From: Pilimelia columellifera
GTDB taxonomy: Bacteria > Actinomycetota > Actinomycetes > Mycobacteriales > Micromonosporaceae
Length of the DNA: 64,000 nt
Assembly: GCF_039532605.1 (NCBI RefSeq)
Contig: NZ_BAAARY010000012.1
Coordinates: 1 to 64,000 of the forward strand
Reading direction: 5' to 3'
A program made the translations under genes and the position numbers. Under the pieces are notes generated by a model that saw only the letters and a program-made list of their open reading frames with translations, searched no databases and had not been told where the DNA came from. The stretch's first letter is position 1, and the number at the start of each line of letters is the position of its first letter. This document shows positions 33,804 to 41,852 of this stretch, in pieces.

Positions 33804-36770
33804 TCAGCGCCCCGTGAGCCCTGAACGACGTGCCGCGGCCGCGGCGGCGTCGGGGGAGTGCGCGGCGACGACCGCGGCGACCGCGGTGCGGCCGGTCACG
33901 CCGAGCTTGGCGAACACCCGGCGTAGATGCGCCTCCACGGTCTTGCGGCTCAGGTAGAGCCGTTCGCCGATCTCCGGGTTGCTCAGCCCCGCGCACACGA
34001 GCATGGTGATCTCCCGCTCCCGGCTGGTCAGGACGGTGAGCGGGCCGCCGTCGCCCGGCCCGTCCGCGTCGTGGGACCGGCGGCGCTGTCCGCCATCCAT
34101 CCGGCGCTGCGCCCGCACGGCGTCCGCGTGCAGGCCGTCGGCGCCGCAGTCCCGAAACAGCGTCCGCGCCCGGGCGAAGTGCTCCCGCGCGGCCGGCACC
34201 CGCCCGGACGCGCCGAGCGCGGTCGCCGCTCCCAGGTGCGCGAGCCCGGTGAACACCCGGGCGCCGGCGGGTTCCAGCATGCTCGCCGCCGCGAGGGCGA
34301 TATCCGCGGCCGCCGCTGGGTCGTCGCAGCCCGTCGCGTACGCCCTGGAGAGCAGGGCGATGCCCGAACGCACCGGCAGGTCGTGCCCCGCCACCGCGGC
34401 TTCGGCCCGGTCGGCCCAGCCGTGCGCGGCGATCGGGTCCCCGGCCAGCGCGGTGGCGGCGGCCATGACGTGGTGCCAGAGCGGGCGGCTGAGCGCGTCG
34501 ATCCTGGCCAGGTGTGGCTCCACAGTCGCGGTGAACAGCGCGACGCATGCCCGCGGGTCCCTGTCGTGCAGGTGCATCAGCGCCCAGTCGGCGTGGGCGA
34601 CGGTGCTGTGCCAGTCCGTCTCGGGTCCGGCGAGCGCGATGGCGTCCGCGATGTGGGTCCGTGCGGCGGACAGCTCGCCGCGCCAGATGGCGATCCAGCC
34701 CTGCTGCGAAAGCGCCTGGGTCCGCATCTCGGCGCTGCCGGTCAGCACCCCGGCTTCGTGGGCATCCTCGAAGCACTCGGCGGCCTCGGTCAGCCGGCCG
34801 CGCATCGCGAAGTAGGCGCCCTGGGCCATCCGCAGGAAGTTGACCAGATGGGCCTGGCCGGTGGCCCGCGCCACCCGCAGACCGCGGGCCAGGTGGCGTT
34901 CGGCGGCTGACCAGCGTTCCAGAAACAGCTCCGCCAGCCCCAGCCCGACCATGGTCTCCAGGCGCCGGCTGAGATCGCCGTCGGACATGGCGTCCACCCC
35001 GGTGGCCGCCGCGGTGGCCTGGGCCCGGACGTCGGCGGAGAGGTCACCGGCGCACAGGTGGACGAAGGCGTAGGCCGCCTGCGCAGCCGCCAGCAGCGAC
35101 GGGTCGTCGAGCCCGCGGGCGATCGCCAACGCCGTGGCGGTGGGGTCCTCGCCCAGCCCGAACTCGCCGTGACTGAGCCGGGCCACCGCGAGTTCCAGGA
35201 GCAGCGTCGCCGCCGTGGCGCCACTGTGGTCAGGCAGCGCCGCCAGCGCCCGGGCCAGCAGGCCGCGCGCCTCGCTGTGGTGGCCCAGCAGCCGTTCGAG
35301 CATCGCGCAGAACCCGGTGAGCTGGGCGTGGTGCTCCCACCGGTCGGGTGGGAGTTGGTCGAGCACCTCGTGCAGCAGGTCCCGCGCGTCGCTGAGTCGG
35401 CCGCTGACGCCCAGCGCGCGCACCCGCATGGCGAGCAGCTCCAGCCGGACGCCGGCGGTGGCCGGATCGACGGGCAGCAGCCGCAGAGCAACGGCGAGCC
35501 AGTGCGCCGCCGCGGCCGGCGCCGTCGGCAGGCTCGCTCGCGCCGCGTTGATGAGCACGGCTACCGCGTCGCGGTCGCCCATGGTGGCGTACCGGCTCAC
35601 GTGGCCCGCCAGCACCGCCAGGTCGGCGCCGCGCGACCGCCACGCCACGTACGCCCGCCGGTGGGCGCCGATCCGCCAGCCCGGATCGGCAGCCTGGTAG
35701 GCGACGCTGCGCAGCAGCGGGTGCCGGTACCGCAGCCCGGCCGGACCGGGGCGGACCAGATCACGGCGGCACAGCGCGTCCAGGGCCGCCTCGACCACCT
35801 CGTCGGGCAGGCCGCTGACCGCGGCCAGCAGCTCCGGGTCGACGGTGTCGCCGGCGACCGCCGCCGCGGCGGCGACCCTCACGTGGTCGGCGGCCAGACC
35901 GCCGAACTCGGCGAGCAGCGCCAGGTGCATCGCGGTCCCGGCGCCGTTCAGGGCGTCCGCGGCGTCGGCCAGGGGTGGCGCGGCGCCGTGCCGGTCGGCG
36001 CGGGCCAGCGTCTCCAGGTACAGTGGGTTGCCGGCGCTGCCGGCGTACAGCGGTGGCCGGCGGTTGGCGGGCACCGCCCACCCGGCCATCAACCGGTCGG
36101 CGGCGGCGGCGTCCAGGGCGGACAGCTCGACCAGCACCGCCTCGCCCCGGCTCGCCGCCGCGGTGAGCGAGGTGAGCAGCAGGGCGGGCGCCTGCCGTGG
36201 CCGGACGCCGACAGCGAGCGTCAGCCGCGTCAGGGGCGGATGCCGGACGAGGTGGTCGAGGAATTCGAGGGTTCCCGCGTCCGCCCAGTGCAGGTCGTCC
36301 AGGACCAGCAGCAGGCCGTGCGGCTGTGCGGCCACGGCTGCCTCGACCAGCGCCCGCAGCGCCCGGTACAACCGGAACCGTTCCACGTCGAGCAGGTCGG
36401 ACGGCGGACCGGACGGGTCGAGCCGTGGGAACACGGCGCCCGCGTGGGTGCGCTGCTCAGGGGTCAGCCAGTCGCCGGCGTCGTCCGGCAGGTGACCGTC
36501 GAGCGCGTCCCGCAGCACCCCGAACGGCACCCCGCGCTCGTACTCCGCGGCTCGCGCCGACCGGACGGCGACGCCCCGCGCGCGGGCCGCGGCGACCACC
36601 TCCTCCAGCAGCCGGCTCTTGCCGATCCCAGGGTCGCCGCAGACCACCGCGGTCCACCTCCGCCCGGCCGTCGGTCGGTCGAGGCAGGCGACCGCGGCGG
36701 CCAGTTCGCGGTCCCGCCCGACGCAGGGCACGGCCCATTCATCCACGGTGGACAAGTCGTGCGTCGTCAT
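33804..36770 (-). CDS. LAL-family LuxR transcriptional regulator
   Basis: 988 residues. An N-terminal AAA-type ATPase has Walker A GDPGIGKS (45-52) and Walker B LLLVLDDLHWAD (about 150-160). The large middle region is helical and TPR-like. The C-terminal LuxR helix-turn-helix is LTSREREITMLVCAGLSNPEIGERLYLSRKTVEAHL and onward. LAL regulators are large ATP-dependent activators that commonly sit at the edge of actinobacterial natural product clusters. This one is in the same direction as the exporter and importer genes, 64 bp beyond the exporter promoter, and is the best candidate for the pathway activator. Confidence 0.88.
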   Translation of the reverse strand: MTTHDLSTVDEWAVPCVGRDRELAAAVACLDRPTAGRRWTAVVCGDPGIGKSRLLEEVVAAARARGVAVRSARAAEYERGVPFGVLRDALDGHLPDDAGDWLTPEQRTHAGAVFPRLDPSGPPSDLLDVERFRLYRALRALVEAAVAAQPHGLLLVLDDLHWADAGTLEFLDHLVRHPPLTRLTLAVGVRPRQAPALLLTSLTAAASRGEAVLVELSALDAAAADRLMAGWAVPANRRPPLYAGSAGNPLYLETLARADRHGAAPPLADAADALNGAGTAMHLALLAEFGGLAADHVRVAAAAAVAGDTVDPELLAAVSGLPDEVVEAALDALCRRDLVRPGPAGLRYRHPLLRSVAYQAADPGWRIGAHRRAYVAWRSRGADLAVLAGHVSRYATMGDRDAVAVLINAARASLPTAPAAAAHWLAVALRLLPVDPATAGVRLELLAMRVRALGVSGRLSDARDLLHEVLDQLPPDRWEHHAQLTGFCAMLERLLGHHSEARGLLARALAALPDHSGATAATLLLELAVARLSHGEFGLGEDPTATALAIARGLDDPSLLAAAQAAYAFVHLCAGDLSADVRAQATAAATGVDAMSDGDLSRRLETMVGLGLAELFLERWSAAERHLARGLRVARATGQAHLVNFLRMAQGAYFAMRGRLTEAAECFEDAHEAGVLTGSAEMRTQALSQQGWIAIWRGELSAARTHIADAIALAGPETDWHSTVAHADWALMHLHDRDPRACVALFTATVEPHLARIDALSRPLWHHVMAAATALAGDPIAAHGWADRAEAAVAGHDLPVRSGIALLSRAYATGCDDPAAAADIALAAASMLEPAGARVFTGLAHLGAATALGASGRVPAAREHFARARTLFRDCGADGLHADAVRAQRRMDGGQRRRSHDADGPGDGGPLTVLTSREREITMLVCAGLSNPEIGERLYLSRKTVEAHLRRVFAKLGVTGRTAVAAVVAAHSPDAAAAAARRSGLTGR

Positions 36771-36800
36771 CGGACATCCTGCCTTCGCGCCCCGGCCGGC

Positions 36801-37388
36801 TCAGCCGCCGGCGGCGTGGGCGGCCCACTCGTCGGCGAGGACCGCCAGGACGAGTTCGTCATGCCACCGGCCCTCGTGCAGAACACACTGTCTCAGGTGG
36901 GCTTCCTGGCGCATCCCGAGGCGCCGCATCACCCGGACGCATGCGGTGTTCCGGGCGTCGGTGCGGGCGCTGACCCGGTGCAGGCTGAGCCGGGTGAACG
37001 CGAGGTCGAGGAGCGCGGCGGCGGCCTCGGTGGCATAGCCACGTCCCTGTGCCTTCGGGCGCAGGATGACGCCGATCTCGCCGTGGCGGTGTTGGACGCT
37101 CGTCCAGCACAGGTCCACCTCGCCGACCAGCGCGTCGGTGTCCCGGTCGGCGACGGCCAGGACGAGGTAGTCGTTCTCCTCGGCGAGCCGGTTCATGGTG
37201 GTCCGCTGCCGGACGACGTCACGGACCTCGTCCAGAGTGGCGGGGGGCCAGTAAAGGTAGCGGAGGACGTCGGGGTCGGTGCGCATCTCGTACAGCGCCG
37301 CGGTGTCGGTCGGCGCGAACGGGCGCAGCCGGAGCCGGTCGGTGACGAGCGGTGATTCGACGGTGAGCATCGGCCCATGCTGACGCAT
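36801..37388 (-). CDS. GNAT N-acetyltransferase, RimJ/RimL-like
   Basis: 195 residues from ATG 37388 (GGAG about six bases upstream). The typical start TDRLRLRPFAPTDTAALYEM, the beta-4 strand HGEIGVILRPKAQGRGYATEA with the acetyl-CoA P-loop QGRGYA, and VSARTDARNTACVRVMRRLGM match the RimJ/RimL type of acetyltransferases. The substrate is not evident. It lies 30 bp upstream of the LAL regulator gene on the same strand and could be cotranscribed with it. Confidence 0.85.
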   Translation of the reverse strand: MRQHGPMLTVESPLVTDRLRLRPFAPTDTAALYEMRTDPDVLRYLYWPPATLDEVRDVVRQRTTMNRLAEENDYLVLAVADRDTDALVGEVDLCWTSVQHRHGEIGVILRPKAQGRGYATEAAAALLDLAFTRLSLHRVSARTDARNTACVRVMRRLGMRQEAHLRQCVLHEGRWHDELVLAVLADEWAAHAAGG

Positions 37389-37494
37389 CGGCGCTCCACT
37401 CGCGTCCGCATTTCGGCCCTTGACGCCGTCCCATCACGGCGGCTCTGGCGCGCTGTGACGGGACGGCGTCTGGATCGCGTTGCCTACCCGCGCG

Positions 37495-38100
37495 TCAGCA
37501 GGCGATGGCCTTGATCGTGATCGCCGGCCGGAGCGCCGCCGTGCCCATCGTGATCTCCACGCTGGTGTCGCCCTGTTGCTGCGGCATGGCGCTCATGCTG
37601 GTACGGAGCGTGAACGTGTCGGTGGCGCCGCAGCCGATGAGCGCGGTCGACCTGCTCCGGCTCTCGTTCCACTGTGTGTTCACCCCGCCGGGCCAGCTCT
37701 TGGTCAGCTCGACGTTGGCGCCGACGGGGTTCACCACGCCGACGGTGGCCTCCGCCGTGGCCTGACGGCCGGTCCTGATCTGTGCGCGTGCCGTCAGCTT
37801 GTCGAGCCGGAGGGAGAAGTTCGGGTTCATCTCCACGGTGATGTCGGCGCTGCACGCCTTGGACATTCCGGGCCAGGCGGAGGTCTGGACCTGGTAGCTG
37901 GGCATGGCCAGCTCGTACAGACCGCCACCTAGGTTCACCAGCTTCACGCCCTGCTCCTGGCAGCCGGCGGCGTTCACCGCCACGACGTTGATGGACTTCC
38001 ACGAGCGGGTGGGGTCGGCGGCAGCCGGCGCGCCGCCGACGGCGGTGACCAGAAGCGCCGCCGCAGCGGTGACGCCCAGCGCACGCACGGAATAGGACAT
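37495..38100 (-). CDS. Secreted DUF4360-like protein
   Basis: 201 residues; ATG 38100 has a GGAGGAAA site. A Sec signal peptide of about 28 residues ends at APAAADP. The mature part is beta-rich with four Cys (GCQEQG, SKACSADI, IGCGATD and the C-terminal AIAC). The pattern of one Cys in KACSADITVEM and a late GCG before a final strand resembles DUF4360 secreted proteins of actinobacteria and fungi, whose role is unknown. Family assignment is moderate. Confidence 0.6.
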   Translation of the reverse strand: MSYSVRALGVTAAAALLVTAVGGAPAAADPTRSWKSINVVAVNAAGCQEQGVKLVNLGGGLYELAMPSYQVQTSAWPGMSKACSADITVEMNPNFSLRLDKLTARAQIRTGRQATAEATVGVVNPVGANVELTKSWPGGVNTQWNESRSRSTALIGCGATDTFTLRTSMSAMPQQQGDTSVEITMGTAALRPAITIKAIAC

Positions 38101-38237
38101 GGTTTCCTCCGGGATGATCGACGTGCGTACGGCACCCTGTGGGACCGAGCAGACCGCACGTGCACTCATCCCAGCCCATCCGCTCGCCGGAAAGGATCCG
38201 GCAGCTCCCTACAACCGGCTACGGGATGACCATTGTG

Positions 38238-38278
38238 GGGGCCGGCCCGAGCGGCGCGGATTCGCTCAGGCCGGCCCC
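38238..38278 (-). terminator. Long GC-rich hairpin after the STAS gene
   Basis: The arms 38238-38253 and 38263-38278 pair at 15 positions with one mismatch around a 9-base loop. It lies about 180 bp beyond the stop of the minus-strand STAS gene. No T run follows, so it may act as a factor-assisted terminator or a 3' end stabiliser. Confidence 0.55.
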
Positions 38279-38454
38279 AGCCCCGGCGCGAACCGCGCCC
38301 GGGCGCGCGCCGTTCCCCCTCGCACCGTTCAGTCGCTCTGGGTGGCCTGGGTCCGCCACCGAGCCGCGACCGTCCGCGGTCCCTCCAGGGGGTCGGCGGG
38401 ACTGACGTGCTCAGCCGGGCGTTGCAGACCCGACGATCGCCTTGCAGGCTCTGC

Positions 38455-38817
38455 CTACGAGGCGGCCCGGACGACAGAGAGGGTCGCGGCGAGGTCCAGG
38501 ACGAGATCAGCGCGGGTGAAGGTGAGATTGCGGCGTAGCCGTCCGGACGGGGAGACCAACGTCAGCGAGCCACCGATGCGGCGGATGCGACGGTGGGCGT
38601 CCAACAGCACATCGATCGCCGACACGTCCATGACCCGGCACCGACTGACATCGATGAGCAGTTGCCGGGGCCGCATTCGGATCGCCTCGTCGAGTTGGGC
38701 GGAGAGACGATCGGCGTCGGCGGCCTTGTAGTCGTCGACGAGCATCAGCTGGATCACCGGGATTGGACCGACCGATTCGACGGTAGGCGCGTCGGGCGGG
38801 CGTCCGTTTCCTGTCAT
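38455..38817 (-). CDS. STAS-domain anti-sigma factor antagonist
   Basis: 120 residues from ATG 38817 (GAGGGTGG upstream). The core is a STAS fold: a strand with VIQLMLVDDY, helix ADADRLSAQLDEAI, strand RQLLIDVSRCRVMDVSAIDVLL and the final helix. The usual phosphorylatable Ser or Thr region reads RVMDVSAIDVLL, with Ser after Asp-Val as in SpoIIAA-type antagonists (D-S-S/T). Such proteins release sigma factors from anti-sigma kinases. No partner kinase or sigma gene is adjacent. Confidence 0.8.
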   Translation of the reverse strand: MTGNGRPPDAPTVESVGPIPVIQLMLVDDYKAADADRLSAQLDEAIRMRPRQLLIDVSRCRVMDVSAIDVLLDAHRRIRRIGGSLTLVSPSGRLRRNLTFTRADLVLDLAATLSVVRAAS

Positions 38818-39238
38818 GGCACCACCCTCGGCCAGATGTATGGCAGATACCACGCGGAAATATGACGGTTTCCTAACGGGCCGGGTCGCCTCAATCAGGG
38901 GGCCGACCGGAGTGCGCCGGAGACCGAACGGACTGTGTCGCCCAGTTGAAGCTGCGCCATAGCTGGGCTCGGGGCGTACCAGCGGCAGGCCGTCGGGTCC
39001 CACTTCGCGCCCGGCGCGCTTGGCGTCGTCCCTCTGCGCGAGGGCATGCTCAACCACACCCGGTCCGGTCGGGGGCTGAGGAGGATCGGTACAGGATTCC
39101 CGCTAAGCCACCCGTAGCTTTAGCCCAACACAGGGCCAGGGCTTGTCTCGTACGTGTATGAGGAGTATGAGGCAGGTGAGTATGAGATCTCATCCTTGTT
39201 GATTGCCATGCAGTAATTCTGCGAGGCATACTTACAGC
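38818..39238. other. Intergenic region upstream of the toxin-antitoxin pair
   Basis: No gene is supported. The right part (39150-39195) holds repeated GTATGAGG-like units and a perfect 12-bp palindrome; both are probably control elements of the pair at 39239. Confidence 0.45.
39182..39193. promoter_or_regulatory. Palindromic candidate operator of the TA pair
   Basis: ATGAGATCTCAT is a perfect 12-bp palindrome about 46 bp before the antitoxin start. It is preceded by two GTATGAGG units (around 39155-39172). Antitoxins of the AbrB type usually bind palindromes in their own promoter. Confidence 0.45.
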
Positions 39239-39553
39239 ATGACGACGATGGCTGGGCGTCCCGCCGATGGCGGTCGCCCCCTGTCCGCTCCCCTGCGTGA
39301 GCGTGGGGTGCTGACCATCCCGCAGTCGGTGCGTGACCAGCTGCAACTGCGCGCCGGCGACAACCTGCTCATCGACGTGCAGGACGGCCGGATCACGCTG
39401 ACCCCGGCCGCGCTGGTCGCCCGCGACCAGGCGTGGTTCTGGACGCCCGAGTGGCAGGCCAAGGAGGCCCGGGCCGACGAGGACCTGGCCGCCGGCCGGG
39501 TGGTGCGGCACACCAGCGACGCCGACTTCCTCACGTCCCTGGGCGAGGAGTAG
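39239..39553 (+). CDS. AbrB/MazE-type antitoxin
   Basis: 104 residues from ATG 39239. The swapped-hairpin DNA-binding motif is clear: GVLTIPQSVRDQLQLRAGDN followed by LLIDVQDGRITLTPA. The C-terminal part (TPEWQAKEARADEDLAAGRV and FLTSLGEE) is the disordered toxin-binding tail seen in such antitoxins. The stop TAG is directly followed by the GTG of the toxin. The protein should neutralise the toxin and repress the operon. Confidence 0.85.
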   Translation: MTTMAGRPADGGRPLSAPLRERGVLTIPQSVRDQLQLRAGDNLLIDVQDGRITLTPAALVARDQAWFWTPEWQAKEARADEDLAAGRVVRHTSDADFLTSLGEE

Positions 39554-39844
39554 GTGCCGACCTGGGACCAACTCAACTGGTTTCGCGACGACTTGAAGAA
39601 CCTGACCCCACAGCAACGAGAACTGCTGCGCACCGCGGTGGCCAAGTTCGTCGACGACCTACGCCGCGGGCGGTTCCGCGCTGGTCTGCGGGTCAAGCGG
39701 GTCCAAGGCAGCCGCGACGTATGGGAGATGACCTGGGCGGCCGACGGGCGATGCACATTCCAGTACGGCGACGAGGTCGTCGACGGCGAACCGCACATCA
39801 TCTGGCGTCGGGCCGGCACCTACGACATCTTCAACCGGCCGTGA
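39554..39844 (+). CDS. RelE/HigB-like toxin
   Basis: 96 residues from GTG 39554 with zero spacing to the antitoxin. The sequence has two N-terminal helices (LNWFRDDLKNLTPQQRELLRTAVAKF) and a beta sheet with LRVKRVQGSRDVWEMTWA and HIIWRRAGTYDIF. This is the layout of RelE-superfamily ribosome-dependent mRNA interferases. Basic residues on the sheet fit RNA binding; catalytic residues in this superfamily vary, so activity is inferred. Confidence 0.8.
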   Translation: MPTWDQLNWFRDDLKNLTPQQRELLRTAVAKFVDDLRRGRFRAGLRVKRVQGSRDVWEMTWAADGRCTFQYGDEVVDGEPHIIWRRAGTYDIFNRP

Positions 39845-40049
39845 ACCGGGAGGCCAACCCGTAGCGCCACGCCTGCTACGTCGACTCGACGCCGTACGTC
39901 CGGCACCACGACGCAGGCATCACGTGGGCCGCGGCCGACTCAGTTGAGGCCAGCGACGGGCGCGCCTCGCTCGCTGACGCCGGATAGGTTCGGCGGCCAT
40001 GGCGACGCCAGCGCTGATACCCGCACCGACGTTGCGCGCCACCAGGGCG

Positions 40050-40958
40050 TCAGTGGTTTGCGCTATGGCCGGCGTCGATGAGGATCTCGGTAATGACGTG
40101 GTGCTGATCGGCGGCCTCGGTCGGGTCGTCCTCGTCGACGGCGCCGGCGAGCAGGATCAGGGCCTTCCATAGTGCCCAGCCGCGGGCACGCGCCCATGTG
40201 CCGTCGTCGGCGCCGACTCGGTCGCGGAACTCCGCTCGGCTGCGCCCGGTCAGCATCGTCCAGGCGATCACCAGATCACAGGCGGGGTCGCCGACGCCGC
40301 AGGTGCCGAAGTCGATGACGGCGGCGAGCCTGCCGTCGCGGACCAGCAGGTTGCCGACGGCGATGTCGCCGTGCAACCACACCGGTCGGCCGTCCCACGT
40401 GGGTTCCAGCGCCGCGTTCAGCACTTCGGTGACCGCGTCGCGGCAGATCCGGTCGCCGAGGGTGTCGATGGCCTGCCGGGCCGCCGGGGCGTAGCGGTCC
40501 AGCGGCCCGCCACGGAACCAGTTGTGCAGCCCCGGCCCGGGGCCGCCGGCCGGGTCGACCTGCTGCAACGCCACCAGGAAACCGGCCAGGTCGGCTGCAA
40601 ACGCGCTCAGGTCGGCAACCATGCCGGGGCGGGCCGGCGCACCGTCGATCCACTCGTAGACCGACCAGTGGAAACGGAAGCAAGCACCGGGTGCGCCGTG
40701 TGCGAGCGGCACGGGCACCGGCAGCGGGACCCGGTGGGCGATGACCGGCAGCCAGCGGTGCTCCTTGGCTACGGCCTCGGCGTACTCGGCGGCGGTCGGC
40801 AGCCGAATGGACATGGTGTCGCCGAGGTGGAAGGTCTGGTTGTCCCAGCCGCTGGTGGCCACTGGCCGCACCGACAGGCCGGCCCACTGTGGGAACTGGG
40901 TGGTGATCAGGCGTCGCGCGACGTCGGCGTCGACGAGGCGGCGGTCGGGCAGGGGCAT
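40050..40958 (-). CDS. Aminoglycoside phosphotransferase-family kinase
   Basis: 302 residues from ATG 40958. The kinase motifs are the Brenner loop WLHGDIAVGNLLV and the metal-binding AVIDFGTCGVGDPACDL. The start VATSGWDNQTFHLGD is the nucleotide-binding strand-turn of APH enzymes. The group to which it belongs phosphorylates small molecules and is often annotated as a macrolide or aminoglycoside resistance-like kinase. The actual substrate here is unknown and resistance should not be assumed. Confidence 0.85.
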   Translation of the reverse strand: MPLPDRRLVDADVARRLITTQFPQWAGLSVRPVATSGWDNQTFHLGDTMSIRLPTAAEYAEAVAKEHRWLPVIAHRVPLPVPVPLAHGAPGACFRFHWSVYEWIDGAPARPGMVADLSAFAADLAGFLVALQQVDPAGGPGPGLHNWFRGGPLDRYAPAARQAIDTLGDRICRDAVTEVLNAALEPTWDGRPVWLHGDIAVGNLLVRDGRLAAVIDFGTCGVGDPACDLVIAWTMLTGRSRAEFRDRVGADDGTWARARGWALWKALILLAGAVDEDDPTEAADQHHVITEILIDAGHSANH

Positions 40959-41120
40959 GGTGTCAGCTTCGGTGGTCACCACACCACTCGATCGGTTCCG
41001 GTTCCCGGATGGCAACCGATTTTGGCCACCCAGCGAGGATGACCGATGACGCCGCCGACCTGATTAGCAGGTCCATCGTCCTATAGCCGTTTCCGAGTAC
41101 TCCGGTCGACCCCGATCACG

Positions 41121-41174
41121 GTGGGTCATCATCCGCCGGTGTGGGACATCATCCGATGAGTGCGACATCATGCA
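41121..41174 (+). promoter_or_regulatory. Three direct repeats in front of the response regulator gene
   Basis: Three copies of the 15-base consensus GTGSGWCATCATSC start at 41121, 41141 and 41160, spaced 20 and 19 bp. That is two helical turns each, so the copies lie on one face of the DNA. The last copy covers the region where a ribosome site would be. The arrangement suggests autoregulation by the OmpR-type regulator downstream. Confidence 0.6.
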
Positions 41175-41177
41175 GTG

Positions 41178-41852
41178 ATGAGCTCAGTGCTGGTGATCGA
41201 CGATGACGACCGCATCCGTGCCTCGCTCGTCATGGCGCTGGAGGACGAGGGGCATGACCCCCGCGGCGCCGCCACCGCCGAGGAGGGGCTGACGTCACAG
41301 CGGCGCACCCCCGCCGACGTGGTCCTGATGGACCTGATGCTGCCTGGGCTCGACGGTTTCGACGCCATCCGCGAGCTTCGCCGCGCCGACGACGTCCCGA
41401 TCGTCGTGGTGAGCGCCCGCTCCGACACCCACGACATCGTGGCCGCGCTGGAAGCAGGTGCCGACGACTACCTCGTCAAACCGGTGCAGATCAAGGAGCT
41501 GTCCGCCCGGTTGCGGGCGCTGCGTCGCCGCGGCCGAGGTCTTTCCCCCGGTGGCCCCGAGATCGCCAGCGGAGACCTGTCGATCCGACCGCTGGCCGGC
41601 GAGGTGCTGCGCGCCGGGCAGGCGATCCCACTCACCCGGACCGAGTTCCGGCTCCTGTGCGAGCTGGCCGAGCACCAGGGCCTGGTGTTGTCCCGACAGC
41701 AGCTGCTGCACCGCGTGTGGGACTACGAGCACGGCGACGAACGCCTGGTCGACGTCCACATCGGTCGGCTCCGGCAGAAGATCGAGCCCGACCCGTCGTC
41801 GCCGAGTCTGCTCGTCACCGTGCGCGGCCTGGGCTACCGGCTCCAACGGTGA
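41178..41852 (+). CDS. OmpR-family response regulator
   Basis: 224 residues from ATG 41178 (GTG 41160 and GTG 41187 are alternatives; no clear Shine-Dalgarno is present). The receiver domain has the acidic pair in VIDDDDR, the phospho-acceptor Asp in VVLMDLMLPG and the Lys in DDYLVKPV. The winged helix is complete (LTRTEFRLLCELAEHQGLVL and VDVHIGRLRQKIE, VRGLGYRL). It is coupled to the histidine kinase by a GTGA overlap. Confidence 0.93.
   Translation: MSSVLVIDDDDRIRASLVMALEDEGHDPRGAATAEEGLTSQRRTPADVVLMDLMLPGLDGFDAIRELRRADDVPIVVVSARSDTHDIVAALEAGADDYLVKPVQIKELSARLRALRRRGRGLSPGGPEIASGDLSIRPLAGEVLRAGQAIPLTRTEFRLLCELAEHQGLVLSRQQLLHRVWDYEHGDERLVDVHIGRLRQKIEPDPSSPSLLVTVRGLGYRLQR

Noticed and set aside
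35058..37355. 765-codon plus-strand open frame opposite the LAL regulator
   Set aside because: It is a shadow of the regulator and the GNAT gene; it lacks domains and crosses gene boundaries.
40050..40958. Aminoglycoside resistance gene
   Set aside because: Only the broad APH kinase motifs are present. No specific resistance subtype can be assigned, so it is called only as a family kinase.
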